A stretch of DNA of 64,000 nucleotides, from the NCBI RefSeq assembly GCF_007713685.1, contig NZ_VMRJ01000001.1, positions 850,129 to 914,128 of the forward strand, in the 5' to 3' direction. Below are positions 26,158 to 34,988 of the stretch, piece after piece. Position 1 is the stretch's first letter. Every line of letters starts with the position of its first letter. Both the position numbers and the translations under genes were made by a program. This DNA comes from Hymenobacter setariae (GTDB taxonomy: Bacteria > Bacteroidota > Bacteroidia > Cytophagales > Hymenobacteraceae). The notes under the pieces were generated by a model that saw only the letters and a list, made by a program, of their open reading frames with translations, did no database searches and had not been told where the DNA came from.

Positions 26158-26967
26158 CTATCGCGGCTTATAGTACTTCTGCGCCTCGGGCAGTAAGCGC
26201 TCGATATCGGCAATGCGGGTGGCATCGGCGGGGTGGCTCGACAGGAATTCGGGGGTCGAGTTCTGACTTTGGGCCGCCATACGCTGCCAGAATGGAATGG
26301 CCTGCGCGGGGTTGTAGCCCGCCATGGCCATAAAAATGAGCCCTAGGTGGTCGGCTTCACTTTCCTGGTTGCGGCTAAACTTGAGTAGCAGTACTTGGCT
26401 GCCCAACTGCGTGCCGGTGCCCACGGCGCTGGCAAAAATGCTCTGGGTAGCGGCTGGGTTTTTGGTGAGGGCCGTTGAGATGGCCGAGGTACCCAGCTGC
26501 GCCAGCATCTGGTCGCTCATGCGCTCCGAGCCGTGCTTAGCTACGGCGTGGGCTATTTCGTGGCCCATCACTACAGCTAGGCCGGTTTCATCGCGCGTGA
26601 TGGGCAGAATGCCGGTGTACACGGCTACTTTGCCGCCGGGCATACACCAGGCGTTTACGGTCTTAGGGTCGTCGATAAGGTTAAATTCCCACTGGTAGCC
26701 TGCAAGCTGGTCGCTCTGGCCCTGGTCGCGGAAGTACTTTTCGACGGCTGCCTGGATGCGCTGCCCCACGCGCCGCACCATCGCCACATCGGCCGAGTTA
26801 GTCGACAGTTTCGACGTGGTCAGCGTTTCCTTATACTGCGTCATAGCCAGCGAATTCATTTCGCTGTCTGATACTAGGTTGAGAGTGCGGCGCCCAGTGA
26901 TGGGCACCGTAGTACAACCAGCCAACAGGGCAATACTCGCGGCAACAATAGCTTTTTTGAATAACAT
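26158..26967 (-). CDS. M48-family lipoprotein metalloprotease
   Basis: The protein has 269 residues. The lipobox LLAGC (Cys18) is followed by VPITGRRTLNLVSD, the usual start of LoiP/BepA-like M48 proteins. The zinc site is HEIAH (136-140) plus Glu202 in NQESEAD. GYNPAQAIPFWQRM and FLSSHPADATRI complete the family pattern. Relatives are periplasmic proteases that clear misfolded outer-membrane proteins. Unlike BepA it lacks a C-terminal TPR domain. The ATG at 26967 is chosen because it starts the lipoprotein signal; the frame continues upstream without one. It stands alone and diverges from the FAH gene. Confidence 0.92.
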   Translation of the reverse strand: MLFKKAIVAASIALLAGCTTVPITGRRTLNLVSDSEMNSLAMTQYKETLTTSKLSTNSADVAMVRRVGQRIQAAVEKYFRDQGQSDQLAGYQWEFNLIDDPKTVNAWCMPGGKVAVYTGILPITRDETGLAVVMGHEIAHAVAKHGSERMSDQMLAQLGTSAISTALTKNPAATQSIFASAVGTGTQLGSQVLLLKFSRNQESEADHLGLIFMAMAGYNPAQAIPFWQRMAAQSQNSTPEFLSSHPADATRIADIERLLPEAQKYYKPR

Positions 26968-27233
26968 ACAAGGTCGGGTTTTGGGAAAGAAAGAATAGCG
27001 AACGCCGCGCCGCCTAGGTGGCAGATTTGGGGCCAATGCCGGCAAGATGCGGGTGGTAGCTATACGCAACCAGACGGGGAGAATGTTTACTTTGTGCTTT
27101 GGGTATAAAGCCAGCTTGAGCGAGCGGTTACTACGAAGAAAAGGCCATATCTTGAAAAAAACCAACTCTTCTATATACTATCCAATTTTTTCCTCGTTCT
27201 CTGCCTTCTGCCCCTTCTTCTCCGCCCCGTCTT

Positions 27234-27848
27234 ATGAAAATCATCTGCATCGGCCGCAACTATGCCGACCACATTGCCGAGCTTCAAAACGAAACGCCCA
27301 CCGCGCCTGTCATCTTTCTTAAGCCCGAAACAGCGCTTATTCAGCGCGGCCAGCCCTTCTTCTACCCCGACTTTTCCAAGGATGTGCACTATGAGCTGGA
27401 GCTAGTGCTGCGCATCAGCAAAAACGGCCGCCATATCGAGGAGCAATTTGCCCACACCTACTTCGACGCCATTACCCTAGGTATCGATTTCACGGCCCGC
27501 GACCTGCAAAGCGAATTGAAGAAAAAGGGCTTGCCTTGGGAGCTGGCTAAGGCCTTCGATGGCTCGGCCCCGCTCTCGCCTACCTTCAAGCCCGCCACCG
27601 AGTTCACCAATTTTAGCAACATCAACTTCCGGCTGGAGGTGAATGGCGAGGTGCGCCAGCAGGGCAATTCGGGTCTGATGCTGCATCCATTTGCCAAGAT
27701 TATCAGCTTCGTATCGCGCTACATCACCCTCAAGCAAGGCGACTTACTCTTCACGGGCACGCCCGCCGGCGTGGGCCCTGTGCAGCCCGGCGACCAGCTC
27801 GTAGGCTACCTAGAAGACGAGAAAATACTGAACGTGGCCGTGCGGTAG
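27234..27848 (+). CDS. Fumarylacetoacetate hydrolase-fold protein
   Basis: The protein has 204 residues, the short FAHD1/YcgM type. It begins MKIICIGRNYADHIAEL. The metal ligands are in the ELELV segment and in GIDFTARD. LMLHPFAKIISFVS and GDLLFTGTPAGVGPVQPGD close the active site. FAHD1-type enzymes hydrolyse acylpyruvates or decarboxylate oxaloacetate with Mg; the exact substrate is open. No signal peptide is present, so it is cytoplasmic. It is divergent from the M48 gene and followed, after 107 nt, by the M23 peptidase gene on the same strand. Confidence 0.9.
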   Translation: MKIICIGRNYADHIAELQNETPTAPVIFLKPETALIQRGQPFFYPDFSKDVHYELELVLRISKNGRHIEEQFAHTYFDAITLGIDFTARDLQSELKKKGLPWELAKAFDGSAPLSPTFKPATEFTNFSNINFRLEVNGEVRQQGNSGLMLHPFAKIISFVSRYITLKQGDLLFTGTPAGVGPVQPGDQLVGYLEDEKILNVAVR

Positions 27849-27911
27849 GCAGTGGGCTCGCCCCCTCCCCGCGCCCTAGGTCCCATTACTTAAGCAGGAA
27901 TACGGCAAGCC

Positions 27912-27940
27912 TTGGCCTGCCCTAGAAGTTATTTATTTTG
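27912..27940 (+). promoter_or_regulatory. Promoter of the M23 peptidase gene
   Basis: TTG (27912-27914), an 18-nt spacer and TTATTTTG (27933-27940) approximate the Bacteroidota promoter. The start would be near 27946, which supports the ATG at 27956 over the TTG at 27938. Confidence 0.45.
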
Positions 27941-27955
27941 CTGACTATCAAATTT

Positions 27956-29989
27956 ATGCGCCGGCTTGGGTGGTCGGTTGCAGGCGGGTTGCTATTGCTA
28001 TCTACCGTTAGCCACGGCCAGGACGATGGCAGCGACGACACCACCAGCCACAAAGTGAGCGGCCCCATCAGGCCGGCCACGGCGGCCACAACCGTGGCAG
28101 TGGCGCCGGGCTATTTTTTGCTGCCCATTATGCCGGGCCAGCAGAACTTTCTAGCTGCCAGCATGGGCGAGCTACGGCCCAACCACTTCCACGGCGGGCT
28201 CGACATCAAGACGGCTAGCGTCATCAACAAGCCCGTGTACGCGGCGGCCGATGGCTACATTTCGCGCCTCAAGCAGTCGTCGTTTGGCTACGGCAACGTA
28301 CTCTATATCACGCATCCCAATGGGTTGACGACGGTATACGGCCACCTCAATGAGTTTCTGGACCCGGTGCTGACCGAGCTGCGCCGCCAGCAGTACGAAA
28401 AGCAGACCTATGAACTGGAGCTATTTTTCAAGCCCGGCCAATTTCCGGTGAAGCGCGGCGACATCGTAGCCAAATCGGGCAACACCGGTGGCTCGGCCGG
28501 CCCGCACGTGCACTGGGAAGTGCGCGACGGCCAGGACCGCCAGTTAAATCCCTTGCAGTGGGGCGGCTTTCCAGAGATACAAGACCACCTAGGGCCCATT
28601 TTACAAGCCTTAGCGGTGGAGCCGCTGGCCATCACGGCACGGGTGCGGGGGCAGTTTGAGCGGGCGGTGCTGGTGCCCAAGGCGCAGCCGCTGCCGGGTG
28701 CCAACACGGTGTTTCCGGATACTGTGGCGTGCGTGGGCCAGGTGGGCCTACTGCTGCAAGGCTTCGACCGGTTTGACCAGGCTTGGAACAAGAATGGCAT
28801 CCAGCGCGTGACGGTGCGCGTGAACGGGCAGCCGCACTACCAGCACGTTATTGACGCGGTGCCGTTTCCGAACGGCTCGCGGCAAGTCAATAACTTCGTG
28901 GACTACGCCTACCACATGCAGGCGGGCCGCATGCTGCAAAAGCTGTGGGTAGACGAAGGCAACGACCTGCCATTCTACACCCCGCCCGGCCTAGGCCAAG
29001 GCAAGCTAACGGTGGAGCCTGGCAAGGTGTATACTATTGAGTATGAGCTGGCCGACTCCTACAATAACAAGGCTACGGCGCGGCTGGTGCTGCGCGGCGA
29101 GCCCACCGAAGACTACGCCGCGCTTACCCCAGCCCCGGCCCCTACCCCTACTGCCAAGCCGCTGCTGCGCTACGACATCACGCGCAACCTGCTGCGCGCC
29201 GTGGTAACTAATGCGCCCCTCGACACCGCCGATGTGCCGGCCAACTTAATACTGCGCCGCAGCGGCCGCGAGCTAGCTCTGCGCCCCAGCTACCGCAAGG
29301 GCCGCGAAACTACCTACCTCTACGACCTGCGCGCTGGCCTGCCCGACTCGCTGGTTTTAGGGGAGGTGTCGAAGCGGTTCGACCGGCAAGTGATGATACC
29401 AGCAGGCCAGGAAACCAGCTACACGACGCCGCACCTCAACTTGGTTTTTGGGCCGCAAACGCTGTTTTCGCCGCTTTACCTGAGTACCGCATACCGCCCC
29501 GCTACCGCTGCCGCGCCCGAAACCTGGGTGGTAGGCTCGGCCCTCACGCCACTCTACCTACCGCTGCGGGTTACTCTCAAAACCACTACCCCACCCGCCG
29601 ACCGCGAGCGCACGGCCGTGTACAGCGTCACGGCCAAGGGGGGCCGCGCCTACGTGGGCGGCAAGTGGGACGAAAGCGGCCAGCAGGTGTCGTTCAACAC
29701 CAAGGTTTTTGGTCAATACCGCCTCTACACCGACACCAAGGCACCCGAAGCCCGCCTCCTAGGTAAGCCGGGCGGCCAGCTGCTGTTTCGGGTCGGCGAC
29801 GACTTGTCGGGGCTGGCCTCGTACCGACTTTTCGTGGGCGGGCGCTTCCGACTGCTGCGCTATGAGCACAAGAACAGCACGCTATTTACCGTGGCGAACG
29901 ACCCGAATGCCCCGGCGCTGCACGGCGCCGCCGAGTTGCGCCTGACCGACCAGGCCGGCAACGAGCGGGTTATTCCGCTGGCGTTGTAA
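27956..29989 (+). CDS. Secreted M23/LytM-type peptidase with C-terminal extension
   Basis: The protein has 677 residues. After a signal peptide (cleavage near SHGQ) and a linker, residues about 75-215 form an M23 domain with zinc ligands in NHFHGGLD and HVHWEV, and GLTTVYGHLNEF between them. The remaining 450 residues are beta-rich, with Ig-like stretches (TVRVNGQPHYQHV, VEPGKVYTIEYELADSYNNK). LytM enzymes cut peptidoglycan cross-bridges or control amidases; this long-tail form is common in Bacteroidota and the tail is uncharacterised. Both zinc motifs are intact, so it is probably active. The start is supported by the promoter just upstream. Confidence 0.88.
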   Translation: MRRLGWSVAGGLLLLSTVSHGQDDGSDDTTSHKVSGPIRPATAATTVAVAPGYFLLPIMPGQQNFLAASMGELRPNHFHGGLDIKTASVINKPVYAAADGYISRLKQSSFGYGNVLYITHPNGLTTVYGHLNEFLDPVLTELRRQQYEKQTYELELFFKPGQFPVKRGDIVAKSGNTGGSAGPHVHWEVRDGQDRQLNPLQWGGFPEIQDHLGPILQALAVEPLAITARVRGQFERAVLVPKAQPLPGANTVFPDTVACVGQVGLLLQGFDRFDQAWNKNGIQRVTVRVNGQPHYQHVIDAVPFPNGSRQVNNFVDYAYHMQAGRMLQKLWVDEGNDLPFYTPPGLGQGKLTVEPGKVYTIEYELADSYNNKATARLVLRGEPTEDYAALTPAPAPTPTAKPLLRYDITRNLLRAVVTNAPLDTADVPANLILRRSGRELALRPSYRKGRETTYLYDLRAGLPDSLVLGEVSKRFDRQVMIPAGQETSYTTPHLNLVFGPQTLFSPLYLSTAYRPATAAAPETWVVGSALTPLYLPLRVTLKTTTPPADRERTAVYSVTAKGGRAYVGGKWDESGQQVSFNTKVFGQYRLYTDTKAPEARLLGKPGGQLLFRVGDDLSGLASYRLFVGGRFRLLRYEHKNSTLFTVANDPNAPALHGAAELRLTDQAGNERVIPLAL

Positions 29990-30077
29990 TGTGCTAGCCG
30001 CGCTCCGTCTTTCCGCGGAAAGGTTGGCGCAAGCTTCGCAGTAGACAGCTACAATTCACTTGATTAAAAATCTCCAT

Positions 30078-30527
30078 ATGCTTCCCGAACCCGGCACCCC
30101 CGCCCCCGATTTCACCGCTCCCGACCAGCACGGCAATCCTTTCACGCTGAGCAGCCTGCGTGGCCAGAAGGTAGCCCTCTATTTTTATCCTAAAGACGAC
30201 ACGCCCGGCTGCACTGCCCAGGCCTGCAACCTGCGCGACAATGAAATGCAGCTGGCCGCCCAAGGCATTAAGGTAGTGGGTGTGAGCACCGACGACGCAG
30301 CTTCGCACGGCAAGTTTGCCCAGAAATATGACCTAGGCTTTCCGCTGGTGGCCGATGCCGACAAAGCCATCGTACAGGCCTACGGCGTGTGGCAGGAAAA
30401 GAAAAACTACGGTAAAACCTACTGGGGCACCGTACGCACCACGTTTTTGCTCGACGAAAATGGTGTGATAGCCCGCGTAATCAAGCGCCCCGACACCAAG
30501 GAACACGCCGCGCAATTGCTGAAATAA
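30078..30527 (+). CDS. bcp: Thiol peroxidase, Bcp/PrxQ type
   Basis: The protein has 149 residues, normal for PrxQ. The peroxidatic cysteine is Cys45 in DTPGCTAQACNLRD and the resolving cysteine is Cys50, five residues on, as in atypical 2-Cys PrxQ. FYPKDDTPGC and GTVRTTFLLDENG are conserved family segments. The enzyme reduces hydrogen peroxide and organic hydroperoxides in the cytoplasm using thioredoxin. The ATG at 30078 is preferred over the TTG at 30060. It follows the M23 gene after 88 nt and precedes the VWA protein gene by 38 nt. Confidence 0.95.
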   Translation: MLPEPGTPAPDFTAPDQHGNPFTLSSLRGQKVALYFYPKDDTPGCTAQACNLRDNEMQLAAQGIKVVGVSTDDAASHGKFAQKYDLGFPLVADADKAIVQAYGVWQEKKNYGKTYWGTVRTTFLLDENGVIARVIKRPDTKEHAAQLLK

Positions 30528-30565
30528 TCGGGCCGCTGAGCCAGCTTTTTGCTTACCTTGCGCCT

Positions 30566-32011
30566 ATGCACCTGGCTTTCTGCACCGCGCCGCGCCTTCG
30601 TCCCACCCTATCCTCTCGCGGCTTCTTCTGGTTATTCATCAGCGCCTTGGCGCTGCTATTGTCGGCCTCGGCCGCTCGGGCGCAAAACGCGCCGCCCGAG
30701 CGGCCCAAGGTTACGCGCCTGCTCTTCCTGCTCGATGCGTCGGGCTCGATGATGGCGCCCTGGGAAGGCCAGCCGCGCTGGGAAGTGGCCAAGCGCCTAC
30801 TGGCCAAGATGGCCGACTCACTCAACGCCTACCCCAACCTAGAGCTGGGTTTGCGTGTGTATGGCCACCAAAGCCCCAATTCCGAGCAAAACTGCGAGGA
30901 CTCGCGCCTGGAAGTGCCCTTTGCACCTAAGAACGCCGCCGCCATCAAGGCCAAGCTCAAGACGCTGAAGGCGCAGGGCAACACGCCCATCACGTATTCG
31001 CTGGGGCAGTCGGCCAATGACTTTCCAATTGATAAGACATCGCGCAACGTACTTCTGCTCATCACCGACGGGGTAGAGTCGTGCCAGGGCGACCCGTGCG
31101 CTACGTCGCTGGCCTTGCAGCGCAAGCATATCTTTTTAAAGCCTTTCGTGATTGGTATCGGGGCCCAGAAGGATTTTGGCAAGGCGCTGGACTGCCTAGG
31201 TCGCTACTATAACGCGGCCGAGGTCAAGACCTTCAAAACGGTGCTCAACGACGTAATCGCCCAAACGCTGGCTAAAACGACGGTGGCCGTAAACCTGACC
31301 GACGAGGCCGGCCGCGCCGTGGAGTCGAACGTGAATATGACGTTCATTAACAACGTCACGGGCCAGCCTGAGTACAACTATGTGCACTACCGCGACGCTG
31401 CGGGCAAGGCCGATGAGCTCGCTATTGACGCTTTGCAGAGCTACGATTTGGTTATCAATACGCTGCCGCCCGTGCGTCAAGCCAACCTTGTTATCAAGCC
31501 CGGCAAGGCTAACGTACTGAACTATAAGACACCACAGGGTACGCTAGCTCTGCAAGGGCCTAACCTCAGTCCCAACCCCTACGGGGGGCCGGTGCAGGCG
31601 GTGGTGCGCACGCCAGCGGGCGCTACAGTAGTGGCCCTACCCTTCGGCGCTAAGCAAAAGCTGCTAGCTGGCAACTACGAAGTGGAGCTGCTGACGCTGC
31701 CGCGCACGGTGCAGCGCATCAGCGTGCGGCAGGGAATGACTAGCACCCTCACCTACCCTGCGCCTGGCACCCTCAACATTACCAGCGACTTGAAGGGCCA
31801 TGGCAGCATCTACCAGGTCGATTCGGACGACTCCCAAACCTGGGTAGCTAACCTGCCCGAAACTAGCAGCAAAGTCAACCTAGCCTTGCAGCCGGGCACG
31901 TATCGGCTGGTGTTTCGCACGGCCACTAGCACCGGCAGCAAGTTTACCGATGTGCGCAACTTCACCATCCGCTCGGCTCAGACGACTTCGGTAGCCATTT
32001 TTGGGCGGTAA
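30566..32011 (+). CDS. Secreted von Willebrand factor A domain protein
   Basis: The protein has 481 residues. A signal peptide ends near ARAQ (about 40). A VWA domain (about 48-235) keeps the metal-site motif DASGS (57-61), a Thr in GNTPITYSLGQ and an Asp in LLLITDGVES. The C-terminal 240 residues are repeated beta-rich Ig-like stretches. Such proteins bind other proteins or surfaces through Mg-dependent contacts; the ligand here is unknown. There is a promoter-like TACCTTGC upstream. The next gene, for a sigma factor, starts 197 nt on, so it is probably a separate transcript. Confidence 0.85.
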   Translation: MHLAFCTAPRLRPTLSSRGFFWLFISALALLLSASAARAQNAPPERPKVTRLLFLLDASGSMMAPWEGQPRWEVAKRLLAKMADSLNAYPNLELGLRVYGHQSPNSEQNCEDSRLEVPFAPKNAAAIKAKLKTLKAQGNTPITYSLGQSANDFPIDKTSRNVLLLITDGVESCQGDPCATSLALQRKHIFLKPFVIGIGAQKDFGKALDCLGRYYNAAEVKTFKTVLNDVIAQTLAKTTVAVNLTDEAGRAVESNVNMTFINNVTGQPEYNYVHYRDAAGKADELAIDALQSYDLVINTLPPVRQANLVIKPGKANVLNYKTPQGTLALQGPNLSPNPYGGPVQAVVRTPAGATVVALPFGAKQKLLAGNYEVELLTLPRTVQRISVRQGMTSTLTYPAPGTLNITSDLKGHGSIYQVDSDDSQTWVANLPETSSKVNLALQPGTYRLVFRTATSTGSKFTDVRNFTIRSAQTTSVAIFGR

Positions 32012-32208
32012 TGGGGCCTGCTGCTCAGGAGAATTTCCTGCTTGATGTATTCCTCCCTCTAGTCGAGTGGTTTGCCTGGCTGCTCCCAAAGGATAAAGCG
32101 GCAACAGAAGGACGCCGCTTGCAGCGGACTCGACGCGACCAGTGAGGTAGTACATTAAACCCGGCGCTATTCCCGTCGTCTAACCAGCCCGCTCGCCCCA
32201 CTCCGCGC

Positions 32209-32781
32209 TTGGAAGACCACGAAATCCTCGCCAAATTTCAAGACCCCGCCAGCCGCAATCTGGCGTTTAATCAGCTCGTGCGCAAGTACCAACAGAAGGT
32301 GTACTGGCACGTGCGCAAGATGGTAATTGACCACGCCGATGCCGACGACCTCACGCAAGACGTGTTTGTGAAGGTGTGGAAGCACCTAGGCGACTTTCGG
32401 CAGGATGCCCAGCTTTTCACCTGGATTTACCGCATCGCCACCAACGAATGCCTAAGCTTTTTGCAAAGCAAGCGGCGCAAGTTTTTCCTGCCCCTCAACG
32501 ACGTGGGCGCTGAGCTGGCAGCCAAGCTGGAGGCCGACCCCGCCGTAGCGGGCGACGAAATCGAGCTGAAGCTGCAAAAAGCCATCCTGCGCCTGCCCGA
32601 TAAGCAGCGCCTGGTGTTCAACCTACGCTACTACGACGAAATGCCCTACGAGCAGATGGCCGAGGTCACCGGCACCAGCGTAGGCGCCCTCAAGGCTAGT
32701 TACCATCACGCCGTGCGCAAAATCGAGGACTACGTGACGGCCGCCGACATGCGAGGCTATTCTTCTGATGACGCTAATTAA
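32209..32781 (+). CDS. ECF-type RNA polymerase sigma factor
   Basis: The protein has 190 residues. Region 2 (about 20-90) includes DADDLTQDVFVKVWKHL and FTWIYRIATNECLSFLQSKRR. Region 4 (about 125-175) includes LPDKQRLVFNLRYYDEMPYEQMAEVTGTSVGALKASYHHAVRKI, here given only as its ends in running order. It should direct RNA polymerase to a stress regulon. The start is a TTG at 32209, with no ATG upstream in the frame before the conserved region. Two genes follow closely (33 and 19 nt): a membrane protein that looks like its anti-sigma factor, and a secreted LTxxQ-like protein, a recurring Bacteroidota envelope-stress arrangement. Confidence 0.92.
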   Translation: MEDHEILAKFQDPASRNLAFNQLVRKYQQKVYWHVRKMVIDHADADDLTQDVFVKVWKHLGDFRQDAQLFTWIYRIATNECLSFLQSKRRKFFLPLNDVGAELAAKLEADPAVAGDEIELKLQKAILRLPDKQRLVFNLRYYDEMPYEQMAEVTGTSVGALKASYHHAVRKIEDYVTAADMRGYSSDDAN

Positions 32782-32813
32782 ACCCTAGGTCAGAATTTTC
32801 ATCTTATCCTTAT

Positions 32814-33266
32814 ATGAAACCCTCGTTCCGCCTCGACCAGCACCCGCGCCGCTGGCCCCAGCCGCTGAGCGCGCCGCCGGCGGGCTACTTCGAGCAGCTA
32901 CCCACCCGCGTGATGGCGCAGGTAGCCGCGCCAACTCGCCCTTGGCAGCTAGCCACTTGGCTGCGGCAAGCCCCGGCCTACGTGCGCACCAGCCTGGCTT
33001 CTACGCTGCTGCTGGGCACGTTTGCGGCGTCGCTATGGCTGGGCGCAGGGCCCGCGCGGCAGCCTAGCGTAGCTGCGGGCCTCGACGGCGTGCCGCAGGA
33101 AGAACTCGTGGACTACCTAGCCAGCGAAGCCCACCTCGACCTGACGGACCTGGCCGAACTGCCTGCACGCCCCCTAGGTATTACCCATCACTACCTGCAC
33201 CCCTCGGCCCCCGAGCTAGCCGACGCCCTCGATGCTCAGCCCACCGATGAAGCTGCGTTGCTCTAG
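32814..33266 (+). CDS. Putative anti-sigma factor, single membrane helix
   Basis: The protein has 150 residues. The cytoplasmic N-terminus contains PPAGYFEQLPTRVMAQV, a pattern seen in Bacteroidota proteins encoded after ECF sigma genes. One membrane helix follows (about 61-78, SLASTLLLGTFAASLWLG), then a periplasmic tail. I infer that it holds the upstream sigma factor inactive at the membrane. It lacks the zinc-binding anti-sigma motif HxxxCxxC, so sequence alone does not prove the role. Position between sigma and the secreted protein gene is the main support. Confidence 0.6.
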   Translation: MKPSFRLDQHPRRWPQPLSAPPAGYFEQLPTRVMAQVAAPTRPWQLATWLRQAPAYVRTSLASTLLLGTFAASLWLGAGPARQPSVAAGLDGVPQEELVDYLASEAHLDLTDLAELPARPLGITHHYLHPSAPELADALDAQPTDEAALL

Positions 33267-33284
33267 GTTTCTTAGTTACTGTTT

Positions 33285-33779
33285 ATGAATATACTACGCT
33301 CTTTTCTTTTTGGCTGCTGCTTGCTAGCGCTGGCTGCCCAGCCGGCGCGGGCGCAGGTGCGCCCGCGCGGCGGGCTAAACCAGCCGGCCGGCCGACGCCT
33401 CACGCAGCTCGATAATGCCCGCATTGCCTTCATCACGGCCCGCGTGGTGCTGACCCAAGACCAAGCTCAGCGGTTCTGGCCCATCTACAATGAATTTATT
33501 GGCAAGCGCCGTGACCTCAACCGCTCGGCCCGCCTACTGCGCCGCGATGCCGACAACGCGAGCCTGAGCGACGCGCAGCTGCGCGAAAATTTCAACCAGG
33601 ATTTTGCCATTCGCCAGCAGCAGCTGAATCTGGAAAAAGATTATTTCGAGCGGGTGCAGAAAGTGCTTTCACTGCGCCAGGTAGCCCAGCTCTACCAAGC
33701 CGAGCGAGACTTTACGAAGGAGGTGCTGCGGCGCGTGGGCGGCCCCAACCAAGCCGATGCGCTACCAGAACCTAGGTAG
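33285..33779 (+). CDS. Secreted LTxxQ/Spy-like protein of the sigma cluster
   Basis: The protein has 164 residues. A signal peptide ends near ARAQ (about 24). The rest is helical: ITARVVLTQDQAQRFWPIYNEF, then QLNLEKDYFERVQKVLSLRQVAQLYQAERDF. The LTQDQ start and length fit the periplasmic Spy/CpxP-like proteins that Bacteroidota often encode after an ECF sigma and its anti-sigma. A role in sensing or buffering envelope stress is inferred from that context. It resembles the protein at 9243-9689 in layout. It begins 18 nt after the anti-sigma candidate, so all three are probably one operon. Confidence 0.7.
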   Translation: MNILRSFLFGCCLLALAAQPARAQVRPRGGLNQPAGRRLTQLDNARIAFITARVVLTQDQAQRFWPIYNEFIGKRRDLNRSARLLRRDADNASLSDAQLRENFNQDFAIRQQQLNLEKDYFERVQKVLSLRQVAQLYQAERDFTKEVLRRVGGPNQADALPEPR

Positions 33780-33811
33780 CTCAACCTTTTTAGTTAGCAA
33801 TCAAGTATTTT

Positions 33812-33868
33812 CAGCAAATAAGCGAGGTAGAGCCCCCAGGTATGCGGCGCTACCTCGCTTATTTGCTG
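33812..33868. terminator. Inverted repeat between sigma cluster and aldo/keto reductase
   Basis: Arms at 33812-33830 and 33850-33868 are exact reverse complements over 19 bases with a 19-nt loop. The position between convergent genes suggests a two-way terminator, although T tracts are absent. Confidence 0.65.
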
Positions 33869-33872
33869 CTAC

Positions 33873-34898
33873 CTACACCACCGGCTCACCAAGCATCGGA
33901 AAGCCGCGCTGATGCCAATAGGGATAGATGGGTGGCGTGGCGCTGGCCGCATCGAGCTGCGCCACTTGCGCGGGCGTCAGGTTCCAGCCTACGGCGCCTA
34001 GGTTCTGTCGCAGCTGCTCTTCGTTGCGCGCCCCAATCACGAGGTTGACCACCGTGGGGCGCTGCAATAACCAGTTGAGCGCCACCTGGGCCACGGTTTT
34101 GCCGGTTTCGGCGGCCACCGCATCAAGTGCGTCGATGATGCCAAACAGCAGGTCGTCGGGCACCTTGGGGCCCTGGCTACCGCCCTGCGCCAGGCGACTG
34201 GTTTCTGGGATGGGCTGGCCGCGGCGAATCTTGCCACTGAGCAAGCCCGCCGATAGTGGGCTCCACACGATGGTGCCCACCCCCTGGTCGACACCTAGGG
34301 GCATCAGCTCCCACTCAAATTCACGGTTGGCAAGCGAGTAGTATGCCTGGTGCCCCACGTAGCGTGCCCAGCCATAGCGCTCCGATACCGACAGCGACTT
34401 CATCAGGTGCCAGCCCGAGAAGTTGGAACACGCGATGTAGCGCACCTTGCCGCTCTGGACCAGCGTATCGAGGGTGCGCAGGGTTTCCTCGACCGGTGTG
34501 TGGGTGTCGAAGCCGTGCATGTGGTAAATGTCGATATAATCGGTACCTAGGCGACGTAGCGAGTCTTCACAAGCCTTCACCAAATGCGCCCGCGACGAAC
34601 CGTAATCATTGGGCCCCTCGCCCATCGGAAAGGTCGCCTTGGTGGAGATAAGCACTTCGTGGCGACGGCCCTCTAGGGTCTTGCCTAAGATTTCTTCGGC
34701 CATACCCTGCGAGTAGACGTTGGCCGTATCGAAGAGATTAACGCCCGCCTCCAGGCAAATGTCCACCAGCCGGCGAGCCTCTTCTACCTGGGTGTTACCC
34801 CAGGCCTTAAAGAATTCATTACCACCCCCAAAAGTGGCTGTACCATAGCTTAGCACGGGTATTTTCAGGCCCGAGCGGCCTAGTTGTCTGTATTCCAT
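33873..34898 (-). CDS. Aldo/keto reductase
   Basis: The protein has 341 residues and the TIM-barrel AKR pattern. The catalytic tetrad is visible: Asp57 and Tyr62 in NLFDTANVYS, Lys87 in LISTKATF and His128 in IDIYHMHGFD. NADPH binding is suggested by WSPLSAGLLSGK and the C-terminal IGARNEEQLRQNL. The AKR group that includes YajO/Kv-beta-like proteins is the closest by layout. It reduces aldehydes or ketones in the cytoplasm; the substrate is unknown. The stop codon lies four bases from the shared hairpin with the convergent sigma cluster. The aminotransferase gene is divergent, 90 nt away. Confidence 0.92.
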   Translation of the reverse strand: MEYRQLGRSGLKIPVLSYGTATFGGGNEFFKAWGNTQVEEARRLVDICLEAGVNLFDTANVYSQGMAEEILGKTLEGRRHEVLISTKATFPMGEGPNDYGSSRAHLVKACEDSLRRLGTDYIDIYHMHGFDTHTPVEETLRTLDTLVQSGKVRYIACSNFSGWHLMKSLSVSERYGWARYVGHQAYYSLANREFEWELMPLGVDQGVGTIVWSPLSAGLLSGKIRRGQPIPETSRLAQGGSQGPKVPDDLLFGIIDALDAVAAETGKTVAQVALNWLLQRPTVVNLVIGARNEEQLRQNLGAVGWNLTPAQVAQLDAASATPPIYPYWHQRGFPMLGEPVV

Positions 34899-34988
34899 AG
34901 TTAGTACATAGGCCAGCCCAAGTTATACCGGCCTCTTCCTAACAACCGCCCGCGGCCGCCCTAGGTTGGCGGTACCTTTGTAGGTGTT